A stretch of DNA of 64,000 bases from an uncultured Acetatifactor sp. (GTDB taxonomy: Bacteria > Bacillota > Clostridia > Lachnospirales > Lachnospiraceae): contig CAJUAH010000002.1 in assembly GCA_910584375.1 (NCBI GenBank), forward strand, positions 186,001 through 250,000, given 5' to 3'. Below the pieces are notes generated by a model. The model worked only from the letters and a program-made list of their open reading frames with translations. It was not told the DNA's origin and made no database searches. This document shows, piece after piece, positions 16,522 to 25,660 of the stretch; position 1 is the stretch's first letter; the number at the start of each line of letters is the position of its first letter. Made by a program: the position numbers and the translations under genes.

Positions 16522-16550
16522 ATATTAGCATATTTTTACCGGCAGGACAA
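16522..16550 (-). promoter_or_regulatory. Promoter of the RNase H gene
   Basis: Minus strand -35 TTGTCC (16545-16550), 17-bp spacer, -10 TAATAT (16522-16527). The predicted start site precedes an 8-bp stem-loop (AGAGCCAC/GTGGCTCT, 16485-16514). Confidence 0.55.
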
Positions 16551-16624
16551 GAAGATTTGCACTGCACACTATTTTCCTGTCTTTCATACAATATAGTAAG
16601 AAAAATGACAGGAAGTTCTCTATT

Positions 16625-17536
16625 ATGTATTTTTTCATCGGTTTTCTACTGTTTCTGGTTCTGTTTACGGGATTGTTTATCTGGCGCAGAAGAAGGGCGC
16701 GTAAAAGAGTCTGTTGCATGTCCTGCCGTGAAAAGCAGGAACTGCTGGATACGATTCTGGAACCCTTCGGGTACTGTTACGTCTGCGATCAGGACCTGAT
16801 CTCCACACGCAACGACGCCTGGCAGCGGCAGGCAGGCTATACGGCTCTCTTTGACAAGGCCGCGCTGCATCTTCACATGGTGTTTGACGCGCTGCCCGTG
16901 TACTTTGATTACTGCGGTCAAACCTGGCTCATAGAGCTGTGGAAAGGGCAGTACGGCATCAGCACAGGGGCGGAGGTGGGAATCTATCACGCCGACGGAC
17001 TGCTCACAAAAGAGGAGTACAGCCGCGCCCATTTTCAGGCTGTCTCCGACAACGAAAGACTGCCCGTTTCTTTTTCCCTCTTTGACGGAGAAAAAAAGCT
17101 GGCCGATATGTCCCGCACTACCTGGTGGCTCACGGCGTTTCTGGTGGGCATGCTTACCAACCCCCGGCAGTTATCTATGGAAACGGTCATCGGGTTTCCC
17201 AATCAGGAGATGCAGCGGTGCTTTCTGGAGGCTCTTGACTGTCTGAAACAGGAAAATCAGTCTCTGCAGTTTTCCTGCTGCTGTCACGGTATGCATGTGC
17301 ATATCCGCTACAGTTGCGGCTGCCCTCTCTCACCGATCTGCCCCGAGCGCATCTCCTGTTTCCGCAAACTGCGGATTCGCTGGGCACAGTTTTGCAACCG
17401 CTTTTTCTGCCGGATGTACTGTCGCATCACCCGGCCTTTCAAGTGTACGCTTGACCGGATACTCTATCTGTATGAGCTGCTGCCCTTTATTCTGCGCCGT
17501 ATGCTGCGGCGGTTGAAAGGAGTTATCCGCGCATGA
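16625..17536 (+). CDS. DUF4474 domain membrane-anchored protein
   Basis: 303 residues with one N-terminal membrane helix (FFIGFLLFLVLFTGLFIW) followed by a basic RRRRARKR stop-transfer run. The DUF4474 core is clear in PVYFDYCGQTWLIELWKGQYGISTGAEVGIYHADG. The C-terminal third is rich in Cys and Arg (SCCCHGMHVHIRYSCGCP, then a long RRMLRRLKG tail). Function unknown. Start after AGGAAGTTCTCTATT. Its stop overlaps the next start by 4 bp (ATGA), so the phosphoesterase downstream is translationally coupled. Confidence 0.85.
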   Translation: MYFFIGFLLFLVLFTGLFIWRRRRARKRVCCMSCREKQELLDTILEPFGYCYVCDQDLISTRNDAWQRQAGYTALFDKAALHLHMVFDALPVYFDYCGQTWLIELWKGQYGISTGAEVGIYHADGLLTKEEYSRAHFQAVSDNERLPVSFSLFDGEKKLADMSRTTWWLTAFLVGMLTNPRQLSMETVIGFPNQEMQRCFLEALDCLKQENQSLQFSCCCHGMHVHIRYSCGCPLSPICPERISCFRKLRIRWAQFCNRFFCRMYCRITRPFKCTLDRILYLYELLPFILRRMLRRLKGVIRA

Positions 17537-18399
17537 GTTACTCTTCCCGCCTTACCCGTGCTTTTCGCGGCGCCCCCGTCCTCCCTCTGGGCCCGTGCAG
17601 CCGCTATGTTCTCATCAGCGACTGCCACAGGGGGAACGGCACCTGGGGCGACAATTTTCTGAAGAATCAAAACCTCTATTTTACGGCTCTGAAACACTAT
17701 TACAGCCAGGGGTTCACTTATATCGAACTGGGGGACGGGGATGAGTTGTGGGAGAACAGGCGCATGAGCCAGATCATTGAGATCCACAGCAATGTGTTCT
17801 GGCTCCTCTCCCTGTTTTATCGACAGGGACACCTGTATCTGCTGTATGGCAATCACGATATGGAGAAAAAAAGACCCGGTTATTCCGACCGGGTCTGCGG
17901 TTCTTACTTTTGTACGGATTCCCAATGCCATCAGCCTCTCTTTCCCGGACTGACGTTTTACGAGGGTATCATCCTGGAACAGTGCGGCCAGGGACAACGC
18001 CTGTACCTGACTCACGGGCATCAGGCGGACCCGCTCAATTCCACCTTCTGGAAACTGGCCCGCTTTCTGGTGCGGTATTTCTGGCAGCCTCTGGAACATT
18101 TCGGGGTTCTGGACCCCACCAGCGCCGCCAAGAACTATACCCATCAGGACCAGGTGGAGCGGCGTCTTACGGACTACGCCCAAAAGACCGGCCATATCCT
18201 GATCACCGGGCATACCCACCGCCCCAGGCTCAGCGCGGATACCCCCTATTTCAATACCGGCAGCTGCGTCCATCCCCGCTGCATCACCTGCCTGGAGATC
18301 GTGGGCGATAAGCTCACGCTGGTAAAATGGGCCTGTGATACCAGAAGGGATAACACTCTCTATGTAAACCGAGAGGTGTTGTCCCAGGTTATGCTGTGA
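17533..18399 (+). CDS. Metallophosphoesterase (calcineurin-like, LpxH-like group)
   Basis: 288 residues with all five motifs of the two-metal phosphoesterase fold: SDCHRG, LGDGDELWENR, YGNHD, LTHGHQAD and TGHTHRP. The spacing is that of the UDP-2,3-diacylglucosamine hydrolase-like group, but a Gram-positive host has no lipid A, so the substrate is probably another phosphodiester or pyrophosphate. Coupled by ATGA to the DUF4474 gene. The end is 12 bp from the convergent coiled-coil gene, leaving no room for a separate terminator. Confidence 0.88.
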   Translation: MSYSSRLTRAFRGAPVLPLGPCSRYVLISDCHRGNGTWGDNFLKNQNLYFTALKHYYSQGFTYIELGDGDELWENRRMSQIIEIHSNVFWLLSLFYRQGHLYLLYGNHDMEKKRPGYSDRVCGSYFCTDSQCHQPLFPGLTFYEGIILEQCGQGQRLYLTHGHQADPLNSTFWKLARFLVRYFWQPLEHFGVLDPTSAAKNYTHQDQVERRLTDYAQKTGHILITGHTHRPRLSADTPYFNTGSCVHPRCITCLEIVGDKLTLVKWACDTRRDNTLYVNREVLSQVML

Positions 18400-18411
18400 C
18401 CGCTGTTGAGC

Positions 18412-19383
18412 CTAAACGGTGGCGTCTACGCTGCCGCCTTCCGGCGTCACCGGAGCCTGGGCCGTCTCCACGGGCATCTCCATGCCGCCCAGCTCCAGCG
18501 ACACGCCGCTGCCGTCATAACCTCCGCCGCTGGCGGAGAGACCGTTTCCGCCGCCGCTGCCCCCTCCAATGCCGGAACTGCCGCCCCCCTGCTGTTTTTC
18601 CTGGGCCAGCTTGTAAAAGAGCGCTTTCAGATAGGCCATATCCGCCTCCATGATATCCCGCTGTTCATCCAGACGGTGCTTTTTCTTCAGCTCGGTCAGA
18701 TCCTCGGGGTCCATATCTCTGGCGCTGCCGCCTCCCAGCGCGTCGGCCAGTTCGTCCATTTCCGAAAGCTGCGCCATTTCCTGTTCAAATTCCCGCTGGG
18801 CCTGCTCCATCTCCCGCATCATCCGCTGCATTTCCCGCTGGATCTCCTGCTGACGCTTATCCAGCTCGGTCTCCTGCTGCCTGCGATCCTGTTCCAGTTC
18901 TTCCTCCTGCTCCGTCTCCTCCTGCCCGGAAGGCATATCCTCGCACTCTTCCTCCAATTCCCCAAAGCAGGGGCCGCCTCGCTTGGCCATTTCCTCCTCC
19001 TGTAAATGACGCATCCTTTTTCTGGCTATGCGCTCCATCTTCTCCGCATGGATGATGGCGCTCTCCAGCTCCTTGTCGTCATACTCCCCGCCTTTCAGCC
19101 GCTGGCGGAGCAGAGCTACCTTGCCCCTGGCCCGGGCCGCCGCCTGCCGGGCTCCGCCGGAGGTCTTGGTCTGCAGGATCATGGCTGATATCTCCTTGAA
19201 ATTATAGTTCAGCTTTTTGGTCTTTTTCGGCGCGGATTTTGTCACCGACATAGTGCCCACATAGGTTCCGTCCATCCGCCGCAGGATGGTTCTCGTAATC
19301 ACCTTATTGCCCTGCTTTATTACTTTTCGCTCCGTTTTGCAGGGAGAAAAGCCATTGTAATCCGATCCGATTCCGATTCCCAT
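18412..19383 (-). CDS. Coiled-coil protein with Gly/Ser-rich C-terminus, unknown function
   Basis: 323 residues. A basic N-terminal ~100 residues (VITRTILRRMDGTYVGTMSVTKSAPKKTKKLNYNFKEIS) precede a long charged coiled coil at about 100-215, dense in Glu/Gln/Arg (EEELEQDRRQQETELDKRQQ). A Gly/Ser-rich stretch (about 265-295) and a short tail follow. No signal peptide. It may be structural or related to cell-surface or phage-like assemblies; I cannot name it. It is convergent with the phosphoesterase gene. Confidence 0.75.
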   Translation of the reverse strand: MGIGIGSDYNGFSPCKTERKVIKQGNKVITRTILRRMDGTYVGTMSVTKSAPKKTKKLNYNFKEISAMILQTKTSGGARQAAARARGKVALLRQRLKGGEYDDKELESAIIHAEKMERIARKRMRHLQEEEMAKRGGPCFGELEEECEDMPSGQEETEQEEELEQDRRQQETELDKRQQEIQREMQRMMREMEQAQREFEQEMAQLSEMDELADALGGGSARDMDPEDLTELKKKHRLDEQRDIMEADMAYLKALFYKLAQEKQQGGGSSGIGGGSGGGNGLSASGGGYDGSGVSLELGGMEMPVETAQAPVTPEGGSVDATV

Positions 19384-19506
19384 ATTCCACCTCGAAAAAT
19401 CTGCGCCTGTTTTCTTTCATCCGGCCGACTCTCTTTCAAAGTTTATATCGGATTACATGCGTAAATAATTTAGCTCCCACAGATCTTTTTATGCCGTCGT
19501 CTGTCC

Positions 19507-21492
19507 CTACCCCTCTATCTCCCCTGTGGAGTCCTCTATCCTGTAGTCCTGGTGGTATTTTCCGTCCCACACATAGCGGATCACATGGTAAAACTCCCCG
19601 CCGGAGCTTTTCAGGTCATAATAGAAAAAGTACGCGTCCCCGCCCTCATAATAATAATACGGCAGCTCCACCCCCTTGAGCAGTTCATAGTTCTCCTTCT
19701 GCCAGGGCGCGTAGGGCAGCTCTTCCCGCGTCCACTCCCCTTCCCGGGAATCCCTGAAACATTCCATCGCCGCCGTCCCGTCCATGCAAGTGGGCAGTTT
19801 ATCGCGATGCACATAATATCTGTCCATCTCCGGCAATGCCTTATGGGCTGCCGGAGATATGCCGTTGGCCAGATCCACCCTGACCGTATGGCCGTTCTCT
19901 TCGTCCAGGGCAACGGCATACCTGACCCAGTTTCCCGGCTCCTGTTCATTATACACGCTCACCGTATCGCCGTCCCAGCCATCGTCCACCACTACGGTCC
20001 ACACCGGCTCCAGTCCTCCCTGTCTATACCGGTAAATCTTCGTTGTGACGGCGCCCACGCCGCTGCCCGACTCCGACTGAGCGAGTACATATCCATTCCC
20101 CATCCATATCCCCCGGTAAGGATCCCCCCTCCCGCCGCCGGAGATCAGATCGCCCATACGGATGTCATGCTCCACTTCGCTAAAGGAGCCGTCCCGCTCC
20201 CGGAGCAGTATGAACAGACGCCGCTCATTGTTGTAGGAACAGACCTCTTCCTCCATAAAATCCCCGTTCACCACAAAGGCGGCGTCCGGCAATCCGTCCC
20301 CGTTTAGATCCGCTTCCTTGTAGTCAAAACACTCGTATTCCTCCAGATCCGGCCGATACCGCGCCATCCAGTCCGCCACCGTCTCCGCCTGCTCCTGCGC
20401 CTTTGGCATTTCCCTATATAAAAAACGCAGATAAGGCACTGTCAGAACCGGGCTGGGATCCCCACAGGGATTGCCGGAGACGGACAAATACAGCATGTCC
20501 GGCTTGTCCGACAAGGGCCAGAGATCCGTGACCTGATTGCCGGACAGACCCACCCAGTATAAATGCGTAAGATTTTGCAGAGCCGAAATATCGTCGATTC
20601 GGTTGTCGGTCAATTCAAGCCGCTCCAGCTTGGTCAGAGAGGTCAGAGAGGATATATCCGAGACGGAATTGCGGGCCAGATCCAGTTCCCGCAGTCCAGT
20701 CAGAGCGCTGAGAAAACTTATGTCCGCGACGCCGCAGTCCTGTAGTTTCAGCTCCTGTAGCTCCGTCAGCCTTCCGACGGTTTCAATATTCAGCATATGG
20801 GGGTTGCTGTCGCCGTAGATCTCCAGTTCCACCAGTCCCGTCATGTTCTCCAGCACCGCCAGATCCCCCACAGGAGTATAGCCCAGGGAGAGCCGCTTAA
20901 GCTGCGGCATGTCTTTCAAAAAGAGAGCGTCTCCCAGATCGCAGGCAAAGAGATCCAATTCCGTGACCGTACCCATACCGGCCAGAAAAGAAAGATCCAC
21001 ATCCTCCCCCGCAGGCCAGACAATCCGCAACTCTTCCAGGTGGGAAAGCTCCCCGATAGGGCTGTAGTCTTCTATCTGCGGGTATTCCCATGGGTCATAA
21101 GCAATATTTAACTCCCGCAGATTCGGCAATGCCTCCCCCAGACCCTCCAGGCTGTATACAGCGTCCTGGTTCAGCGTCAGGCTCTGGCATTGTTCCAGCT
21201 TTTGCGGCAGGGTATCCCCGGTATCGCTCTCCGCGATCCCGGCGGCAGCCGCCACCGCCCGGCATAGTTCCCCGTCCGGCATCCGTTGCTGCAGAGTTTC
21301 CAGCGCAATATCCCCTGTTTCACACTCTGCCCCGGTGCCGGATAGATCCGCCTGAATCCGCGTCTTTGCATCCCCCGGGATGCCCTGCCCTTCCTCCCCG
21401 CCGGGCAGGCCGCAACCGGTAAGCAACGATCCCCCTATCGCCAGCAGACACAATACATTACCCGTTATTCTCATATATTTATGAGTATTCAC
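19507..21492 (-). CDS. Leucine-rich repeat lipoprotein
   Basis: 661 residues from a GTG start. The signal peptide ends in lipobox LLTGC, so Cys27 should be lipidated and the protein anchored outside the membrane. Residues ~95-330 hold about nine 22-residue internalin-type leucine-rich repeats (LRELDLARNSVSDISSLTSL, LERLELTDNRIDDISALQNL). The C-terminal ~300 residues include an EF-hand-like DLNGDGLPDAAFV, suggesting a calcium-binding or FG-GAP-like domain. The GTG at 21492 has GGGAGGGAATGCT before it; an ATG 15 bp upstream lacks one. It opens a run of lipoprotein genes to 32 kb. Confidence 0.87.
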   Translation of the reverse strand: MNTHKYMRITGNVLCLLAIGGSLLTGCGLPGGEEGQGIPGDAKTRIQADLSGTGAECETGDIALETLQQRMPDGELCRAVAAAAGIAESDTGDTLPQKLEQCQSLTLNQDAVYSLEGLGEALPNLRELNIAYDPWEYPQIEDYSPIGELSHLEELRIVWPAGEDVDLSFLAGMGTVTELDLFACDLGDALFLKDMPQLKRLSLGYTPVGDLAVLENMTGLVELEIYGDSNPHMLNIETVGRLTELQELKLQDCGVADISFLSALTGLRELDLARNSVSDISSLTSLTKLERLELTDNRIDDISALQNLTHLYWVGLSGNQVTDLWPLSDKPDMLYLSVSGNPCGDPSPVLTVPYLRFLYREMPKAQEQAETVADWMARYRPDLEEYECFDYKEADLNGDGLPDAAFVVNGDFMEEEVCSYNNERRLFILLRERDGSFSEVEHDIRMGDLISGGGRGDPYRGIWMGNGYVLAQSESGSGVGAVTTKIYRYRQGGLEPVWTVVVDDGWDGDTVSVYNEQEPGNWVRYAVALDEENGHTVRVDLANGISPAAHKALPEMDRYYVHRDKLPTCMDGTAAMECFRDSREGEWTREELPYAPWQKENYELLKGVELPYYYYEGGDAYFFYYDLKSSGGEFYHVIRYVWDGKYHQDYRIEDSTGEIEG

Positions 21493-21551
21493 AGCATTCC
21501 CTCCCATCTCATTGATGCTGTCTGCCAGTCGAATAAATATTATAACCCCTG

Positions 21552-22505
21552 TTAATATATAAATTTAAATAACGTAGCTCCATGTGTAACACCGCTGACC
21601 AGCGACAATCCCACCTGATGAAGAAACGCATCCGCACCGTCTCTGGGCACCTCCACTCTATTGTGGCAGTCCTGTTCCTCAATGCGTTCTAACAGAGCAA
21701 AATTCGCAGAAAGATATAAATACGCCGTGGGAATCATGGAATCACCCTCGTAGATCAGGCAGTGGCATTCGCCCATGACTCCCGGTTTCATTTCCTCCAC
21801 ATAAAGCAACCGCTCGAGCCCGTCATAGACAAAGCGCTGGTTCCCGCCCACATCCTCATGCCGGAACGCCTCTTCATCAAACTGATAGATTTTTTCCTGT
21901 AATGTACCGTTCCCCCCATAAAGAAAAGAAACCGTAAAAAGCGCTTTCTCCTCGCGCTCTCCCTCCTCCGTTTTCAAACGGCCTGTCAAGTGGTAGGCGC
22001 AAAGTCTGTTTTCCGAATCATACATATATTTCTCTTCAAGCCCCGTGGTCGTCCTGTATAAGAATTCCGGAATCCTGTCTATCCGACGGGCCTCACCATA
22101 TACGATCTGTGTTGAATAGGGATTGGGAAAATTCCAGTAGGTACTTTGCAGTTTACGCTCATAGCCCTCGATGGGAAATCCCAGCAGATCCACACCGTTT
22201 TCTGTTCTTACATACCGCAATCCACAGCCACAGCCCGTCTCCCGGTCATAATACAGTTCCAATTTGGGCATTCCCTCCGGATCATAATAACAGACAGGCG
22301 TTTCCGATCCTGCGCTATAGCTCTCCAGATACTCCTCTGCACTATCCCCATCCAACAATACATACATGGAACATCCGTATGGATTCTCCCCGGCAACGTC
22401 TTCCGATACAGGCGCTGTCTTCCTGCCGCATCCCGCAAGCCATAAGACGCACAAAAGGCCGTACAGACAGACTATTCTCTTCTTGGAGGCAACGACTTTT
22501 TTCAC
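21552..22505 (-). CDS. Putative lipoprotein, unknown function
   Basis: 317 residues starting GTG-AAA-AAA (MKKVVASKKR). The signal peptide ends LWLAGC, a lipobox, predicting a lipid-anchored surface protein. The body repeats short beta-rich patterns (EKYMYDSENRLCAYHLTGRL, RFVYDGLERLLYVEEM) that recall YD/RHS-like or MORN-like strands, but not clearly enough to assign. Downstream of the larger lipoprotein gene at 22542-24119 by 36 bp, so probably one transcript. Confidence 0.75.
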   Translation of the reverse strand: MKKVVASKKRIVCLYGLLCVLWLAGCGRKTAPVSEDVAGENPYGCSMYVLLDGDSAEEYLESYSAGSETPVCYYDPEGMPKLELYYDRETGCGCGLRYVRTENGVDLLGFPIEGYERKLQSTYWNFPNPYSTQIVYGEARRIDRIPEFLYRTTTGLEEKYMYDSENRLCAYHLTGRLKTEEGEREEKALFTVSFLYGGNGTLQEKIYQFDEEAFRHEDVGGNQRFVYDGLERLLYVEEMKPGVMGECHCLIYEGDSMIPTAYLYLSANFALLERIEEQDCHNRVEVPRDGADAFLHQVGLSLVSGVTHGATLFKFIY

Positions 22506-22541
22506 AATATATACACCCTTTCCCCAGAACTCAGCCCATGA

Positions 22542-24119
22542 TTATTTCGGGATTTGTCCGATCTGCCGCAGATCGCTGCCGTCCACATTCATGCGGTAAA
22601 CCGGATGAACGCTGTCTCCTACATACACCTCAATCACGATCTCTCCGCCGCTAAAATACGGTATCAGTCCCATATAGGGCGGCCTGCCCTCCAATATCTG
22701 CTGATCCGTGCCGGGGCACAGGTACTCAAATACGGTTTCCTTTCCGGTGCCATCCATATTGATACGGTTCAGCCGCACACCGATGACATCGTCCTCCTCT
22801 CTGACAATCTCCTCCCCGTTCTCCACGGCCTTGTAGGCGATATGCTTTACCACTTCCGTGCTGTAATAAATTCTGTTTTCATAGATTATCTCATCGTCAA
22901 TATCGGTATCTTCCTCCGCCAGCACTGTCAGCGACTTATCCTGCCAACGGTACATAGCCAGATAATATCTCCAATCGTTCTCCTGCACTTGACGGGAAAA
23001 GTCATACACCACACAGTTCTCATCACAATAATCATAGAGATAGGCTGTCTCCGGCGTTCTTATCATCTCCTGCGAAAGTTCTATACCCTCCGCAAGCACG
23101 ATCCTTTGCACCCCCCAGTCCGTCACCCGGTTCGGCGCAAGCCACCAGCGTTTCCCGGCCTGAAAGAGAGTTATCGGCTCGTCCAGTTTCATCTCGTACG
23201 CAAGATCATACTCCCCGTCATCCTCCATGCCCTCGTAATCTCCCCAGTGTTTTTCCATATCATTGAACTCACTGCTTCGCATCGTTCGGGTATAAACCCC
23301 ACTATCCCAGTCGTTAATCACATAGTCGGTTATATATGGCCCATATCCATACGAATCTTCCGACCGGATCAGATACCATGTTCCGTCTCTGTAAGTATAG
23401 GTATACGCCTCAGACCACTTCCATGCGCTGCCGCCATAGGCATGGGTGGTAAAGGAAGTCCCTTTCGCAGTCAACGGCTCATAGGGGTCTCCAAATACGC
23501 CGCCCTCCTCTCTGGTACGAATCAGGTTTTCGTCCTGAAAATCCAGACGGTACTGTCCTGCGCCCTCGCTTACGACCCCAAACAGAATCCGCAGCCCGGC
23601 CCATTCACCGTCCGACGCCTCCTGCACCCCCACATAGTCCGTCACACCATCCTCATTGTAGTCCAGTTCCACGCTGTCTATAAGTTCCCAGCCCTCCGCC
23701 ACAAAGTCCGGGAGCGTCCGCCCTGTGGCTGGCAGCGCAGGCACGCAGCGTATAATCTGTTCCTGAGATATATGTTCTGCCTCCGTCCCGTGCTGCCCGG
23801 CCTCGCTGCTCTCCGGCCGGTCGGGGGACGTTTCCGGCTGCCCGGCCCCGCTGCTCTCCAGCCGGTCGGGGGGCGTTTCCGGCTGCCCGGCCTCGCTGCT
23901 CTCCAGCCAGTCGAGGGACGTTTCCGGCTGCCCGGCCTCGCTGCTCTCCAGCCAGTCGAGGGACGTTTCCGGCTGCCCGGCCTCGCTGCTCTCCGGCCGG
24001 TCGAGGGACGCCTCCGGCTGCCCGGAGCGGACATCTCCGCACCCGGTGACAATGACCGCCCCTATAATGAATGCCGCTGATCGAATCCTGTTTCTTCTGC
24101 GATATATGCGCGTTTCCAC
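22542..24119 (-). CDS. Lipoprotein with 15-residue tandem repeats, unknown C-terminal domain
   Basis: 525 residues. The start is probably GTG at 24119, preceded by AAAAGGAGGGCGGCG. A signal peptide ends in VIVTGC. Next comes a low-complexity stalk of five 15-residue repeats of the type EAGQPETSLDWLESS, then a ~430-residue exported domain with an acidic DYNEDGVTDYVGV calcium-loop-like motif and a DUF5050-like tail (GVRLNRINMDGTGKE, HPVYRMNVDGSDLRQIG). The repeats probably hold the domain away from the membrane. Overlaps nothing; its start lies 16 bp past the end of kptA. Confidence 0.8.
   Translation of the reverse strand: METRIYRRRNRIRSAAFIIGAVIVTGCGDVRSGQPEASLDRPESSEAGQPETSLDWLESSEAGQPETSLDWLESSEAGQPETPPDRLESSGAGQPETSPDRPESSEAGQHGTEAEHISQEQIIRCVPALPATGRTLPDFVAEGWELIDSVELDYNEDGVTDYVGVQEASDGEWAGLRILFGVVSEGAGQYRLDFQDENLIRTREEGGVFGDPYEPLTAKGTSFTTHAYGGSAWKWSEAYTYTYRDGTWYLIRSEDSYGYGPYITDYVINDWDSGVYTRTMRSSEFNDMEKHWGDYEGMEDDGEYDLAYEMKLDEPITLFQAGKRWWLAPNRVTDWGVQRIVLAEGIELSQEMIRTPETAYLYDYCDENCVVYDFSRQVQENDWRYYLAMYRWQDKSLTVLAEEDTDIDDEIIYENRIYYSTEVVKHIAYKAVENGEEIVREEDDVIGVRLNRINMDGTGKETVFEYLCPGTDQQILEGRPPYMGLIPYFSGGEIVIEVYVGDSVHPVYRMNVDGSDLRQIGQIPK
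23793..24030. repeat. 45-bp tandem repeat array in a lipoprotein stalk
   Basis: Five full 45-bp units begin at 23793, 23838, 23883, 23928 and 23973, with a partial sixth from 24018. Units differ by a few bases. The in-frame unit length makes copy-number change tolerable. Confidence 0.9.
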
Positions 24120-24135
24120 CGCCGCCCTCCTTTTC

Positions 24136-24696
24136 TCAGTCCTCTGTTCCTTCCACATCCAACGGCTCAAAATATTCCGCGTCCACCTTTTTCGTGAGCC
24201 ACACCCCGTTTTCAGACCGGTAAAACAGGACTCCGGCTCTGTGCATATCCCCGCTGTGAACCTTCAGCACCACCGGGCGGCCATGCCGTCTGCCCACTTT
24301 GCGGGCCGTCTCCAAGTCCTGCGACAGATGGACATAGAGACGGCTCATGGGCAATAACCCCTGCCGTAGAATGCTGTCCATATATCTGTCGGCTGTACCG
24401 TGGTACAGATATTCCGGCGGCTCCTGCTGTGCCAGTTCCACGTCCACCGGTATGCTGTGTCCCTGATTGGCCCGAATCAGCGTTCCCTCCCCGCCGAAGG
24501 AATATCTCTGCTTTTTGTCCGTCCTGACGATCTCCTCCAGCATCTGTCTGTCGATCGTCCACCCGGCAGCGTTGATTCCCGCCAAAAGCTCCTCCACATT
24601 GGCCCAGCCGTGCTCGTCCAGCTCTATGTTCACGTCCTGCGGCCTGTGGCGGAGTATCCGGCTGATAAAGATGCTCAATTGATCCATATTACTCAT
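24136..24696 (-). CDS. kptA: RNA 2'-phosphotransferase (Tpt1/KptA)
   Basis: Removes an internal 2'-phosphate from RNA using NAD, giving ADP-ribose 1''-2''-cyclic phosphate and nicotinamide. 186 residues, normal length. The family motifs are visible: ISRILRHRP (11-19), the winged-helix GWANVEELL, IRANQGHSI (74-82), LYHGT (97-101), YVHLSQD and VLFYRSENGVWLT. The ATG follows GGGAGAGAACGAAA. Bacteria have no tRNA splicing of the yeast type, so the physiological substrate is uncertain. It lies 56 bp downstream of a PARG-like gene that acts on ADP-ribose-type compounds. Confidence 0.94.
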   Translation of the reverse strand: MSNMDQLSIFISRILRHRPQDVNIELDEHGWANVEELLAGINAAGWTIDRQMLEEIVRTDKKQRYSFGGEGTLIRANQGHSIPVDVELAQQEPPEYLYHGTADRYMDSILRQGLLPMSRLYVHLSQDLETARKVGRRHGRPVVLKVHSGDMHRAGVLFYRSENGVWLTKKVDAEYFEPLDVEGTED

Positions 24697-24752
24697 TTTC
24701 GTTCTCTCCCAACTACATGTCTTTCATGTCCTCTGTCCCACCGCAATACTCC

Positions 24753-25538
24753 CTACGCTCCCCATACCTTGGCAAACGCCCGGTAATTGCCGTCTTTTCC
24801 CTCCGGTATGGCAAAGATCACCCTCTCAAAACATTTATATTCGTTCTCCAGATATTCCTTGAATATCCCTGCCACTTCCCCGGCGTCCTGCCCGAAGACG
24901 CCGCATCCGTAGGCGCCCAGAATCAGCGTGCGCACCCGGTTTTCCGCCGCCATATCCAGCACAAACCGTATCCTGCCTTGCAGCGCTCTGCTGTTCTCCT
25001 CCTGGGAGACATTCTGATTCCTGTGGGCCGCCGAGAAATTGGGGGCGGCGCATGTAATCACATCGCACGCCGCACGCTTTCCGTCCCGGATAAAGACCAC
25101 GCCCGGCGTGTACATGCCCCGATTAAGGTACAGCGTCCGGTTCGTGTTGCGGTTATTCCAGTCATAAAACTTTTCCGTCATCTGCGACAGCACATTGTAC
25201 AAAAAAGATTCCTGGCACAGACATTCTTCCTGGGCCCTGCTGCCACCGATAAAGCCTCCGCCCGGATTCTTGAAGGAAGAAAAATTAAGCACCGCCATGG
25301 GTCTCTCGCAGCTTTCCGCTGCCTTCAGAATCGCGGATACGCTGTCCGACGCCTCCAGCGTAATCTCTCCCTCACAGATATGCGCGCCGCCGCCCACAAA
25401 ATCCACATCATATATTTTGGTCTGCGCTATGGCGTCCTGTATCTCTCGCCCATAGACCCTTTCCATCTCCTCCGTATGACGCGCCGCCAGCGCGGCCCGG
25501 CTTTCCCTGTTACCCTGATATTCCTTTCCATATGCCAT
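24753..25538 (-). CDS. TIGR02452-type microbial poly(ADP-ribose) glycohydrolase-like protein
   Basis: 261 residues with a macrodomain-type fold of the bacterial PARG group (DUF2263). The signature NPGGGFIGGSRAQEE is at 91-105; the Glu pair 104-105 would be catalytic and the GGG loop binds ADP-ribose. A second block, LILGAYGCGVFGQDAGEVA, matches the family's C-terminal GA.GCG.F motif. The start at 25538 is preceded by GGAGGGATATCAT. Likely role: removing ADP-ribose from protein or nucleic acid, or hydrolysing ADP-ribose derivatives. Adjacent to kptA on the same strand. Confidence 0.9.
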   Translation of the reverse strand: MAYGKEYQGNRESRAALAARHTEEMERVYGREIQDAIAQTKIYDVDFVGGGAHICEGEITLEASDSVSAILKAAESCERPMAVLNFSSFKNPGGGFIGGSRAQEECLCQESFLYNVLSQMTEKFYDWNNRNTNRTLYLNRGMYTPGVVFIRDGKRAACDVITCAAPNFSAAHRNQNVSQEENSRALQGRIRFVLDMAAENRVRTLILGAYGCGVFGQDAGEVAGIFKEYLENEYKCFERVIFAIPEGKDGNYRAFAKVWGA

Positions 25539-25660
25539 ATGATATCCCTCCATATCCAAAAATTCCGCTCTCTCTCAGACAGCGCCATTCCCCGCCGTCC
25601 GAAGAATCGCTGTTTTGACTGGCTGCCCCGTCTCTGTCCTTTGGCTATGCTGTCCCGAGC

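Noticed and set aside
22554..24080. Plus-strand open frame with repeat RLPGLAALQPVEG
   Set aside because: Antisense to the lipoprotein with the 45-bp repeat; the repeat in the translation only mirrors that array.
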